From contig JADGJH010000240.1 of the NCBI GenBank assembly GCA_027596945.1, forward strand, positions 1,082 to 21,737: 20,656 nt of DNA, written 5' to 3'. Positions 9,564 to 20,320 of this stretch are shown piece by piece. A program made the position numbers and the translations under genes. How positions within the stretch are numbered: the stretch's first letter is position 1; each line of letters starts with the position of its first letter. A model generated the notes under the pieces. The model ran no database searches and had not been told where the DNA came from. It was given only the letters and a program-made list of their open reading frames with translations. Origin of the DNA: Physocladia obscura. Taxonomy: Eukaryota > Chytridiomycota > Chytridiomycetes > Chytridiales > Chytriomycetaceae.

Positions 9564-9841
9564 AAGACACAAAGTAAAACAAAATCCCAATTTATACCCA
9601 TTTTTCCTAACTGAAACCTTCCTTTTGAAACAAACATCTTATGATTAGTAAAAGTTGTACTACAATTTAGCCACTTTGTACTTTTTATTGTTTCATCATT
9701 TCGTTCGAATTCCTCAAATTCTTAACAGAGAGTACTATGATAATTGACTAAGAGAGATGGGAAATTAGGAATCTGTGTGGTGGAGGAATTGTTGTATTTA
9801 TTTTAGGTGGTGTTCATGGTCATGTTTTCTCTTGTCTCTAA

Positions 9842-9985
9842 ATTCGCCATCTTGTGTCACTGCGTAGGTTTAATAATTCTTTGATTATCAATAGGTTTAA
9901 TAATTCTTTGATTATCAATAAATGAACTCTGAAAACTTAAACAATTTGCCGCCACTCGAAACTATTCGCTATCTTGTGCCACTGC
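9842..9985. repeat. Imperfect 22-bp direct repeat, two copies 122 bp apart
   Basis: Positions 9842-9863 and 9964-9985 match at 20 of 22 bases (core CTTGTG and CACTGC). Together with the tandem repeat between them this suggests local duplication. Confidence 0.65.
9866..9919. repeat. Perfect tandem duplication, 27-bp unit, two copies
   Basis: The 27 bases at 9866-9892 are repeated without change at 9893-9919. The unit starts AGGTTTAATAATT. Identity suggests a recent replication-slippage duplication in non-coding DNA. Confidence 0.9.
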
Positions 9986-10304
9986 ACAGTTTTCCATTAA
10001 ATTTTGATGGATTTGAATCGAAAATTTTTAATTTAATTGATCAAAATTGTTAATTGTACATCTAATCCCCCTTTTTTTTTTGGCGGGGTATCATTAATAA
10101 ATCATGAATTTCACACCTGGTGCATCTAATACTGAAGTTGGCGACTGGACGATGTTCGCGCTCTTTTTATCTCTATATTTCGTTAAAAGAGTTTGTAGTG
10201 TTTATTTTTTTTCTTTGTTTTTGATTAAAATTATAAAAACGCTGAATAATAATTAGATATTTTAATTTTTGTTTTCGGTTTTCCTCACTCAAACTTTTAT
10301 ATTT

Positions 10305-12583
10305 TCATGTAACAGCTCGCGGAAATGGACGGCATCCAGAGCTGAAGACAAACTTTCTGAGTGAAAATTGATTGTTTTCAGAAAAGAGAAAATACAGGCA
10401 ACGAAGTGTCTCTATCAGTCTAGATGATTCACTGGGGCTTCTCAGCTTGGGAGGAAATTTGTTTACATTATTCTGGTTTTCAAACAAAGATTAAAATTAA
10501 TTAAAAAAATAGGATTAGAACTTACTAAATTCGCGTATCCACCACCAGGAATTTTCGCCCACTGTTCATATGCCCTAAAAATTCTCCATCCCCATTCTCG
10601 ATATTTCTCTTCTCCAGTGATTCGAAATAAAACAAAAAACGCCTCAACAGCCTCTGGCCTCACCAAACTGAACGAATCTGGCTTCATCACGTCAAAATCC
10701 ACCTCAATAGCCCCATCTTCAATCCACCAAGTGTCTCCATTCGCAACCGGCAACAACCGTGCAGCTGTTTTCGCCCGTCTCCTTCCGGCATCAAACAACT
10801 TACCTTTCCCTTCAAATTTTGCCCAAGTCCGATCCAACTCCTTCACCATCCCCACTTGATCCTTCTGCGCGCGCATCAGAACTGCGTCTGCCGCTATTCC
10901 TGTCGCACTTTGATGGTACATTTCAAAGCATGTGCGAGCAAGCTCTTGAGCAATGTAGAGCTCCTCGAGTTTACGACCTGACATAATTTTTTTCCTCTCA
11001 GCAAGTTTGCGTGGGATTTTTTCAGGGTAGTTACTGGAACGACCACCGCCGTTACTGCCATTACCACCGTTTGTCGATGATAAAGCGAGCGCAGTGCTAA
11101 TTGCGCACGCTGAATGTTCGAAGCGATGTTTTTTCTCTGTAGTTTTGCCGTGGAGATGATGGTGTTCGCGTGTGTATAACAAGCCACTGGGACTGCTCCG
11201 TGCAAGCAAGTGTTTTTTAACACCTGTATGCATGCTGTCTTGGAAGATTTCGCGTAAATTTGTGGTGCTGGAGGAGTTTTTTGTGAGGATGTCTAATTTC
11301 AAGATTGTGTCTAGGAAACGGTGGGTGTTGAGAGAAAAAATATCGGGGCCACCGCCACTGTTGATATTTAATTGTGGAAGTATGAGGTCGGAGTTGGTTT
11401 GTTTTTGAAGAGGAACGTTACGGCCAGACGAGTTTTTGTTGAGAACGACGGCTGTTACGCGGTCGATTACGACAAGGTATTTTGGATCAGATGTAATTTT
11501 AGAGAGATAGGCAAGTTCGAGAAAGGAGGATGAAAGTTTGGTGACAGTTGTGAAGGTATAGTTTGAAGTTTGTTTTCTGTAAAATAGGCAAGGTTAGCAG
11601 GAACCCATCGAATTATCTAATCTAAGTGTGTATTTCTCATTTTTATCACCCTGTTTTCCAATTGATGCTTGCAACAGGAAGTCCTGTTTCCGTCCGTTTA
11701 AATCCTTTCAAAATCTTGTTTCCAACGCGAACGGCTTCATTTAAAAATAAATTATCTTTTCCACTCAAATGATACGCACTCAGTAGTGAACCAAGAATTC
11801 TTGACGCTGCATCATGTACATTTATAACAGCATCGCCAAGCTTGTCCTCATGCAATCCGCCATTCACAATCCACGCCTTCACTTTTTCGTAGATCGTCTT
11901 GTTGTCAAATATCAGTGCCGCGTCAAGGGCGTCCATGATTTCAAAACACGATTTCATGGATGAAATTCCATGCTTTGCATCAGTTCCTTGTTGTTTTATT
12001 TTGTTCAAAAGAATTTTAAAAAGAAAAATTAAAAAAGAAAAATACCGTTAGATTCCAATATCAAAAAATCCGAATAAATACGTTCCCATTCATGAGAAAA
12101 TGCACGTCCCAGCGCTTTCGTTCGATCACTCCATATTTGTTTCTTCTGTACGTCTGAAAGCCCGTCAACGTCTTCCAAAAACACTGGAAAATTGTGATTA
12201 AAAAAATCTGGACGTATCGGTAGCAACGCAGAATCCTCAAAAACAGACAAATTTGTTGCTTTAACGTGCCGTGGGTGAATTGCTGGTGGGTGGTCTACTA
12301 CATCTGCAACTGTTGCCATCATGAGTAGTTTATGCGACGATTGAAATATGTATGATGAAACTGCGAAGATTAGAAGTACAACTGTGCAGATAAATATTGC
12401 CCAGTGATTATTTGCAAGATAAGTTTGTTTTTTCGACCCAACTTTCCGATATTTTTCAATGTTGTCATGATTAAATAATGGGTAGTGTGAGCCTGATCGG
12501 GAGTTGAACGGTCTTCGATTTGTGAAAGAGGGAAGCACCTCGGTATTTTTGTTGTTGCGGTTGAAGGGTTGGGTGCAGCGCAT
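10305..12583 (-). CDS. GH47-family alpha-mannosidase-like protein lacking catalytic residues (probable pseudoenzyme)
   Basis: Class I (GH47) alpha-1,2-mannosidase fold, a paralogue of the next gene to the right. Exons on the minus strand are 12583-12046, 11986-11650, 11576-10526 and 10472-10305, giving 2094 bp, 697 residues with no stop. A cytosolic tail precedes a signal anchor at about 61-80 (AIFICTVVLLIFAVSSYIF), so it should be a type II ER/Golgi membrane protein. Family landmarks remain: [46 protein letters not shown]. The active-site residues do not. FETTIR is HDAASR (Asp at about 238), FDHLVC is FEHSAC (about 445), ADSYYEYL is [18 protein letters not shown] is SPSESSRLIE, and the calcium-site NTE is SSG. 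Only the RPE glutamate is kept. A sugar-binding, chaperone-like or regulatory role is possible but is inference. Confidence 0.9.
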
Positions 12584-13103
12584 ATTTTATAAAGTGTGTA
12601 AATCTTAAAAAAAATTGTCAGGTAGAGGAAAATCTTTTTTATTAAATTTGATATTTAATGCATATCTGAATGAAATGTATTAAATCTGATTAATTTTGAC
12701 ACTGAAATACTTTCTTAAAACCCAGAGCAAAATTAACAGTAGTTAGAGCAAGAAAAAGTAAAATGTGGAGCCAATATTAATATCAACTAGGTTAAAAATA
12801 ATAAAAAATACGTAAAATAGATCGTTGCAAGTAAAAACTTTTGAGTTTTTGATATTTATTAGTTTAATGAAATACAGTCAAAACATACACTGCTTTGCGC
12901 TTTTCACTACCACAGGACAGCCAGATTAAGAGAATTTTTATTTGCTGTTTACTGTTTCGAATTTTACTCATTTGCGAACCAATACTGAGCTACATATTGA
13001 TCAAACTAAACTAATCAAATCAGCTTTGATACTTGCAATCTTATTAATGATAACAATTTAAAGGTAGTTATTTTATTTATTTATTTATTTTGCTTTGATT
13101 TGC
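12584..13103. other. Intergenic region between the tandem mannosidase genes
   Basis: These 520 bp hold the promoter of the left mannosidase gene and the 3' end of the right one. The DNA is AT-rich with stops in all frames, and no further gene is visible. Confidence 0.5.
13068..13091. repeat. Short TTTA tetranucleotide repeat doubling as minus-strand polyA signals
   Basis: A (TTTA)n run sits just beyond the stop of the right mannosidase gene. On the minus strand it reads as overlapping AATAAA motifs 13 or more bases after the stop, so it may serve as the polyadenylation signal. Confidence 0.6.
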
Positions 13104-15451
13104 TCACATCCAGATAATCTTCTTTTTCAGCTCTTCACTAACTTGAAATATCGGAAGCGGGTGACATTCTGTATTGAAGACATACTTATCCAATGGAATC
13201 AGAGATGAGTCCGCAAACAATAGATAAAAATATTTCAATGTCTCTCCCAAGAAAAATGACTCCATTTTGTCTCTTGTCGGTGGAGGAAGTTGCATCACAT
13301 TATTCTATGACGTTTTTGTTTTTCAATTTGAGAACTTTCGATATTATAGAAAAAAAATTGAAATACCAGACTTGTGTAACCCCCAGTTTCAACTTTGGTC
13401 CATTGTTCGAATGATCTGAACATCCGCCAACCCCATTCCCTGTACTTTTCATCCCCAGTGATACGATAAAGGACAAAAAAAGTCTCAATAGCTTCAGGTC
13501 TCAGCAAATTGTGTAAGTCCATTGGATGGATCGAAAAATCGTGCTCAAGATCATCATGCGTTACATCTCGCACCAATTCTAGAGCAATTGGTAAATCTGC
13601 TTTCGTCTTTGTAGATTCTTTTGCTTCTGCTTCAGAATTAAAACTTTCGAATCGGGACCAAGTCCGTTCAAACTCCTTTTTTGTCCCCACTTGATCTTTC
13701 GCAGGCTTCCAAAACACTATTTCTGATGCGAGTCCTGTCGCAGTCTGATGGTACATTTCGTAACACGATCGAGCAAGTTCTTCACCAAGATATAACTCTT
13801 CCATTTCAATCCCTGTCAAGACTTTTTTACGGCCTTCAATATCTGTTGGCACGCGTTTTCCTTTTGTCGCGGTCAGGGCGAGTGTGCCACCAAAGTAGCA
13901 GACAAGGTGATCGAACTTTTCGGAAATTGTGCCAGAACCGAGATTTCCATTGTATTCACGAATGTAAAGCAGATTGCTGGGCTCACTACGCATCAATAAA
14001 TGTTTTTTGATTCCTTTGTGCAAAGCTTTACGGTATTGCTGCAAAAAGAAAGGTTCGGTTTCGTTTGTTTGAAGGTATTGCTTTGCAAGGTATTCGTAAT
14101 AACTATCTGCACGCGATCCAAGCCGCAATTCAGTGCCAATAAAGTTACCCGATGTTTTGTCTAAGTATACGGGAACAAGCCCATCGTATTTATCAGTCTT
14201 GTCAGACGGAGATTGAAACAGGACTTTGGAAACTTTTTGCGCCGCGTTCCAGTATTTAGGATCACCAGTAAGATGGCTCAGATACTTCATTTCGAGTTGA
14301 ACCGTTGTTGCTTCTGATGTTGACGAATATGTTCCTCCAGGATTCGTAGCTTTTCTGTTGAAAAAACATACCATCAGTATCATTTGAAATTGCACAAACT
14401 TTCATATTAAAAATATAGCAACTGAATTTTGGCATTTTTGGCAAAACCTTCAATATCATCAACGCTTTGATCAATATTCATCTTCGCTCTTCTCTTTTTT
14501 GATTTTGTTATTACCCCGATTTCAAATTAATAGAATTGAACGGAATTCCACTTGTAGTATCAAAAGCGGGCAAGAATTTATCAGCAACGCGAACAGCCTC
14601 CTTGAAAAGGCGGTCATCTTTACTCAAGTCGTAAGCACTCAATAAACCACCAACAACGCGAATAGTAGTTTCGAAAACATTTGCATTGACATCAGCATCC
14701 ATTGTGAGACCTTTTTCACGAACAACCCAGTCGACTGCCTTATCGAAAATGGTTTTGTTACCGAGAACCCATGCAGTATCTAAGGCATCGATAATTGTCA
14801 GTCCCATATGCAACCAGGAATCACCCGATTTCGAAACAGGCTCTGAATAAAAATTAGTAGTGTATTAATCTAAAATAAAAGAGAAAACACACTCAATTCG
14901 TCGCTGTTCCAGGCATACTTTAAGTACCCATCCCAAGCATGCGATAAGGCACGCGAAACGGCGTCGGCTCTGGCATCCCAAACTTTTTTACGGTGCTCAT
15001 CCAAAATGGAATCCATTGATGACAGAAACGGTGGAAAGTTATGAGAAAACTGAGATGGCGGTAGCGGCAGTGAACGCGAATCTTCAAGGACAGACCAGTC
15101 CAGCGAACGTAGCGGAATTTCTTCGGCACCGTTGTTTGGGGTGACTTTTTTCTTCTCCAAGGATGGCAAGGGAGGCTGCGGAGCTGCGGGAGCCGCGGGA
15201 GGGAGCGGAGGAGAGTTTTCAGTTGCCGACGTTGGTGTCGCTGTCGTATTCTTACGCAAGAACGAATAAAGAATAAAGACCAGGAGAATGGCAATGAGAG
15301 TGACAGGACGAGAAACACGGCGTCGAACCGTTGCGCCGAAACTAGCTGATAGCGAAGCGGATGTGGAGCGACGAACGCCTTTGAAATCGTCGGCGTCGAA
15401 ACGAATCCCCGATCCCGCATTCGAACTTGTTGTTCGGTGCAACGGAAGCAT
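13104..15451 (-). CDS. Class I alpha-1,2-mannosidase, GH47 (ER/Golgi N-glycan trimming)
   Basis: Removes alpha-1,2-linked mannose from N-glycans in the ER/Golgi lumen, calcium dependent. Exons on the minus strand are 15451-14893, 14842-14515, 14354-13367 and 13304-13104: 2076 bp, 691 residues. A basic cytosolic tail, a signal anchor at about 49-64 ([14 protein letters not shown]) and a Pro/Ala-rich stem give type II topology. The catalytic domain starts near [25 protein letters not shown] (Glu about 244), FDHLVC (Asp about 444) and LRPE (Glu about 583) carry the equivalents of human ER mannosidase I E330, D463 and E599; NTECHPL (Thr about 670) carries the calcium threonine. [23 protein letters not shown] and [12 protein letters not shown] are intact. 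The ATG at 15451 is the first one available. ER Mns1-type versus Golgi type cannot be settled here. Intron positions equal those of the left paralogue. Confidence 0.95.
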
Positions 15452-15467
15452 TGTTTCTTTCAAATCA
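15452..15467. promoter_or_regulatory. 16-bp gap between divergent start codons (mannosidase / RAD17)
   Basis: The minus-strand mannosidase ATG ends at 15451 and the plus-strand RAD17 ATG begins at 15468. No room exists for two separate promoters or leaders, so each gene's 5'UTR and promoter elements must overlap the other's first exon, unless RAD17 starts at a later Met such as 15576. Confidence 0.6.
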
Positions 15468-18324
15468 ATGCCCAAAACTCAAAAGCAGAAACTGTCAGAC
15501 GCAAATCGCAATGATCCGCAGCGTTCACTGAGCAGAGAGGCCGGCGAAACTGAATCTGGATCTGAACGAAAACTTATGCTCAAACGCGTGCGAAAACGAA
15601 CGCCGGACCTCAAGCTACCGTTGGCTCAAACGTTGGCGAATTCCCAGACTCAAAGTCAATCCAAGTTGGGGAATCTCGACACAGACGACATCATCGACGA
15701 TGACAACAGCAATTGTGATACGGATGCCGAACTTAGAAGCCAAACGATTGTACATGAGTGAATTCTCCGTTGCTTTCTGCTTGAGGATACTGACAATTAG
15801 GTCTTCTCAGCCAGAAATGTCCAGACAGCAGATTTCTGGACACACCAACAAAAAACACATTCATCAACGATCGCAGCAGGCATTAGCAATGCCTAAAAAA
15901 TGGATCTTGGGCAGTCAGTCGTCGCAGTCTCAAAAGTCTCGCCCGCCAACGCGTAAGTGATTTTTTCTGCTGAATTTATTTATATTATTTATAAACCTCC
16001 ACTGATTAAATAGGCATAGAAAATCAACTATGGGTCGACAAATATACTCCATTTACTGAGGTTGATCATGTGCTCCAACCCTTTTGAACTCCTTTTTTTT
16101 AAATCAAATCTCCACCTCAGGATGAGCTTGCTGTCAACAAGTCCAAGGTTTCAGACGTGCGAAATTGGTTAAACATGGCACTTGAGTTGGAATATTCAGG
16201 AATGCGAAGAATTCATAAAGTATTATTGCGGCTGGTGAAAAATAACAAATTTTCTGAAGATATGCAAAAAATTAAAAATAGACACATCGATTACTGGCTT
16301 TAACTGGGATATCGGGCTCTGCAAAAACTGCTACTATTCGTGTTCTATCTTTGCAGCTTAATTTCGAAATTATTGAATGGATCAATCCAGTAAATGATGC
16401 TTTTGAAAACTCTCATGAATATTGGGATCAATCATCAACAATCACCCAGAAATTCACTGAATTTGTAACGTCCGCGCGAAAATCTAACACTCTTAATTTT
16501 AATAACGAATCTGATGACAATCTTGTCGAATCACAGCGAACTCCAAAAGTAATACTTGTTGAAGATATCCCAAACCTTTCGCATGCGCAAACACGAGCTA
16601 ATTTCCACCAAGTACTGCGAAGTCATGTATTTAGTGCGGCTAGTGTTCATCCAATTGTTTTGATTCTCAGTGATTGCGTTGCTGGAAACAACGGTGGTGG
16701 TGAAGACTGGAAAATGCGATTAACAGATAAAGCAATACATTTAAAAACACTTGTGCCTGATGATATTCGATTGTCGAAAGGTTTTTCGCGAATACAGTTT
16801 AGTTTCGACCTTTTTGTTTTTGTTTTTTTATCACACGCAAAAAGTCAAGACAATCTAAAATTTATTCATTAGATTTAATCCGATTGCCTCAACTTTTTTA
16901 GTGAAAGCACTCTCCAGCATTGTATCGCAAGAGTTTCGTGGACTCATCAATCCAAACTACAAGAGACCGTCGAAGTCGAAAATTGAATCAATTGCAAATG
17001 GAAGTGGAGGAGATATTCGATGCGCCTTGAACGCACTGCAATTTAATACACTTTTTGATGGAAACATTGGAATCAAATCGAAATCAAAAAAGAATGATAG
17101 GAGTACCAAAAATATAACCGAAAGCCGTGTTGGTCGTGATACATCTTTGATTTTCTACCATGCTTTAAACAAGGTTTTGATAGGAAAACGTGAGCTTTTA
17201 CTGTATTAGTTTCTCCGTATGATTTAGTAAAGTAGAATGACTATTTATCAGGCCTTGATCCACATGAACTGCCTGATGAATTTCCAGGCTTTGATGAAGA
17301 ACAGGCGAAAAACGCTAGCACAGCGATATGTTTACCGAATTCGCTCAAAATGCATGAAAGAAGACCTCTAAAATCGAATCCGGAGGTAATAATAATCTTG
17401 AATATTGCGACTGTAGGTTTATATATATATTTTATTTTTTCAGCACGTTTTTGAATCCAGCCATGTCGATTCGGAAACATTTGTCTCATATCTTGCCGAA
17501 AATTATACATCCACATTTGCTGATATTGAAGAATGTGCCATAGCCGCCAATTATTTTAGTGTATGTGACGTGTTTTCTGGATCATGGCAGGTGATGTTTG
17601 TTATTTTGTTTGTTTTTTTCGCCATCTGAATTAACATGCATTAGAGTAAATCTGTAATGTCAAGTTATTCCGCCACGCTATCATGTCGTGCAACAATGTT
17701 TGCGAGATTGAATCCGCCTCCGCCGCAAAAATTTGGCAAGAATATAAGGAAACCAGTGGGGTATCAAGTCTGGAGCGAAACTAGAGACAATATTGATTCT
17801 GTGAAAGAAGCCGCTGCAGGCCGGTGGATGCAAGATTGGATCAGAAATGGATGTTTTTCTTCTGAGAGCGATAAAAAATTGCTGGCGATTACTTCCTTTC
17901 AAATTTCGAGTTGAGTTCTTTTTTTCTTATTTTTTATGTTGTTATTGTAGTTGTTGTTATTAAAATTGTTGTTTGTTGTTTGGCGGTTAAAGATAATTTT
18001 TCGACAAATGCATTAATGACGGACGTTCTTCCTTATACTTGCCAAATCGCGAATTATAAAATGCATGTTTTTCGGCTTGGTGAGATCAAAAATAATTACA
18101 AAAAATAGATTTAAAAAAGTAGACTGACATATCTTTTCTTTGAAGTGGTACAAGATCAAAAGCTTTTGCAGAATATTGGAATGTTTGGCATAAGACAGAA
18201 AGGTGAATTTCTGGAAGAAAGCGAGTATGATGTTGAGGCGCCAAAATTCGAAGAACTAGAAAAAAGGACAGCAGTTGATTTTCAAGTCTTAAATCAAGAT
18301 TTGGAAGAAGAAATAGAAGATTAA
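15468..18324 (+). CDS. RAD17: RAD17-type DNA-damage checkpoint clamp loader, 11 exons
   Basis: Large subunit of the RFC-like complex that loads the 9-1-1 clamp at damaged DNA. Exons: 15468-15757, 15801-15952, 16014-16060, 16121-16219, 16282-16796, 16873-17189, 17252-17385, 17444-17590, 17645-17909, 17993-18079, 18146-18324; sum 2232 bp, 743 residues, frames consistent. After a basic, low-complexity N-terminus come LWVDKYTPFTEDELAVNK, Walker A LTGISGSAKT (about 204-212, Ala where Gly is usual before Lys), EWINPV, Walker B VILVEDIPN (about 290-298), the RFC-box stretch GSGGDIRCALNALQF and the Rad17-specific VGRDTSLIFYHALNKVL. VLPYTCQI follows late, and the acidic end EEEIED fits the C-terminal patch that helps bind 9-1-1. 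Exon 10 may instead start at 17951 (same frame, 14 more residues). Introns are 41-83 bp. An open frame continues upstream to an ATG at 15288, antisense to the mannosidase. Confidence 0.93.
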
Positions 18325-18689
18325 TTCAAAATATAAAACACTGCTTGCTTGGTTTATACCAGAACGACTACATGTGTTTAGTAATCATTTGCAAATTGAT
18401 TTTTGCCAGCGTTTTTGTGTGGTTGATTTTGTTCAGAATATGTTTTGCTATTTCTTGTTTTCCCATAAGTGCTGTACCCTAGTATTTGTGCCACCTATCC
18501 TTCTGCTTGTATTTTAGTTGTAAAGTTCCCTCCTTCAATTCTTGCTTTTGTTACTTCATTTCCATTACTGTTTTGTTTTTTTCTCAGTAGCTTTTGACTC
18601 TTGTACTAGTTTCTCTTAAATAGTCTTTATTTCTCTTTTAAGAAGCATAAGCGAATAAATTTCGAAGTATTAAACTGAACCCTGTGTAG
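18325..18689. other. 3' flank of RAD17, T-rich non-coding DNA
   Basis: A T-rich stretch with stops in all frames. A TATAAA-like variant lies about 10 bp after the stop, and the first perfect AATAAA is at 18654-18659. Nothing else is visible. Confidence 0.45.
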
Positions 18690-20010
18690 AATAAAATTCA
18701 AATTACCAAACAACAATTAAACCATCTACTTTATAACCCCAGACTACAAGTAAACCTAATAGACATTAACCACCTGGATGGTAACAGAAAATTTTCAACA
18801 CAATATAGTAATCAACCTTGTAGAGCAAATGATCTTCCCATCAATACAATAGAAAAACCTCCTTTAATAACCAATAAAAAAATTTTTACAAAAGCTATTT
18901 AATATTGTTAATAAAAACTCCACAAAAATTAAAAATAAATTATAAACTCCTTATAACTCAGAAGAAACCAAAAACTCAAACATTTTATGCCTAATAGCTC
19001 CACAAACATAATTATTATACCATAAAACAGTAATAAAGTATAAGTTTAATAAATGGGAAGACACTCTCATACTATCCGTCCCACAATTTCAGAAAACACT
19101 AAAAAAACAAAATCTAATAGCATTATCATCCATTCCTGACTGGTACAAAGTAATACAACAAATGCTAATAAATAACCAATCTAATTAAATTGTGAACCCA
19201 TACTTAGAAATTAATAAAAACATTAAAACCCTGTGACATGGGAAAAAATTCTGGCCTCCTCAAAAATACACAAACTATTAGATTTAGAAATAAAGCATGT
19301 TATACAAGCGGAATAAATGTTAAAAGATATTTAAATAGATTTGGAAATAGAAATATTATTTATGAGATACTGTGGAAGAATCTAAAGTTTATTTCTATTC
19401 ACAGCAAAATTCAAGAATTGGGATTAAATGTTCTAACTTTGTCTTTCACATTTGAATAATTTCTTCTGCTAAGAAATTGGTTTTTAATCAATATTGAGGC
19501 ATAAGAATTGAGGGACAAAGGTTTTATTTTGAGGCATGGAATTTGGTATTTAAAGAAGCTCTATTCTTGAAAATAAATAATAACATTCTAAAACTAAATT
19601 GTACTTTATTGTTCCAATTCCACATGTTCAAGTGAATTTGCCTTCACAGAATTCAACACCAACTACCCACAGAAATTTGGACAAATGGATCAAAAACAAA
19701 TACAAGTCTAACAGGTCCAGCAATATTCTCTCAAAACAACCAAAAAATTGATGATCATACTGAACCATTCAAATTCAAATATGACAGCAACTCATCATAC
19801 AAAGCAAAAATACTAACAATTAATATAGCATTACATAAAATACCTAACAAATAAAAATTTTCAAAGACTCTTAATCTTCAATCAAAAAGATCAAAAGAAA
19901 AAAAACAAAATAACTATCAAAATCCTAACATGACCAAAAATATTTATAAAACATAAAATAGCAGACCCTCTCCCTACTCACTTTCCTCTGCCACCAACCT
20001 CACCCAACTT
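18690..20010 (+). mobile_element. Decayed non-LTR retrotransposon remnant (RT linker and RNase H region)
   Basis: Broken plus-strand pieces read like the end of a LINE-type polyprotein. At 18690-18902: LLYNPRLQVNLIDINHLDG then a stop. At 19051-19188: KWEDTLILSVPQFQKTLKK and PDWYKVIQQML then a stop. At about 19651-19854: an RNase H-like start IWTNGSKTNTSLTGPAIFS with SYKAKILTINIAL. Out of frame further on come FKDS and KHKIADPL. These match the order TDGS, AE, TDS and N-x-AD of RNase H, but the acidic residues read Asn and Lys where Asp and Glu are expected. The stretch 19327-19658 is a different repeat inserted inside it. By hand count, 18721-19260 has about 45 G and 107 C. The element is surely inactive; the exact family is not determined. 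Confidence 0.55.
19327..19658. repeat. Left copy of a long inverted repeat
   Basis: About 332 bp whose reverse complement matches 20321-20656 throughout with scattered differences, including long shared blocks such as GGTTTTTAATCAATATTGAG. It separates the linker-like and RNase H-like parts of the retroelement remnant, so it looks like an insertion into it. It carries two TGAGGCA motifs (19495, 19530). The match ends sharply at 19658. Confidence 0.85.
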
Positions 20011-20320
20011 CAAGTGAATAAAACTGAGGCTCTTGCCTCAAATTAACTTGGCTTATTTGGGTCTTCATATATGGAGAATCCACTTTTGGCACACACAGCA
20101 GCATACCAGGAAGTATGCACAGACAAAAAAAGCTGCCACAAAGACTGGACAGCAATTGGAATGGAGACAGACAGCCAGAAATATGGATTGGTTTTTACAT
20201 CCCCCATGTTACAATAAAATCATTTATGGAAGGGAAAAAACTTTTGTTTTGATCAAAACATGGCACATACAGAATGCAGTCCCTTATATTATGAATTGCA
20301 AAAATAGCCACTTCCCTCCT
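20011..20320 (+). other. Spacer between the inverted repeats, with a TGAGGC palindrome
   Basis: Base composition is balanced here, unlike the G-poor retroelement to its left. TGAGGC-TCTT-GCCTCA forms a perfect 6-bp-arm palindrome at 20025-20040. A 97-codon frame at 20033-20326 (WRIHFWHTQQHTRKYAQTKK inside) is rich in Trp and His and resembles no family I know. The stretch is probably the inner part of the repeat element whose outer end is 20321-20656, not a host gene. Confidence 0.4.
20025..20040. repeat. Perfect 6-bp palindrome TGAGGC-TCTT-GCCTCA
   Basis: The arms use the same TGAGGC/TGCCTCA motif that recurs in both long inverted-repeat copies, so it is probably part of the same element. 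Confidence 0.7.

Larger units (their letters stand above)
9154..10304. other. Convergent 3' intergenic region with small repeats
   Basis: This stretch of 1.15 kb lies between the ends of two convergent genes. It begins with a long C/T-rich tract (about 9231-9292) that probably belongs to the 3'UTR of the third Rho gene, then turns AT-rich. It holds several short direct repeats listed separately. I see no coding frame or RNA gene. Confidence 0.5.

Noticed and set aside
14920..15420. Minus-strand open frame of 166 codons
   Set aside because: It is a shifted shadow of the mannosidase first exon, with no recognisable domain.
15452..15475. Mannosidase start at 15475
   Set aside because: The codon there is TTG, not ATG. 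The first ATG in frame is at 15451.
19238..19459. 73-codon plus-strand frame
   Set aside because: It spans the junction of the retroelement remnant and the left inverted repeat, so it is a chance open frame.
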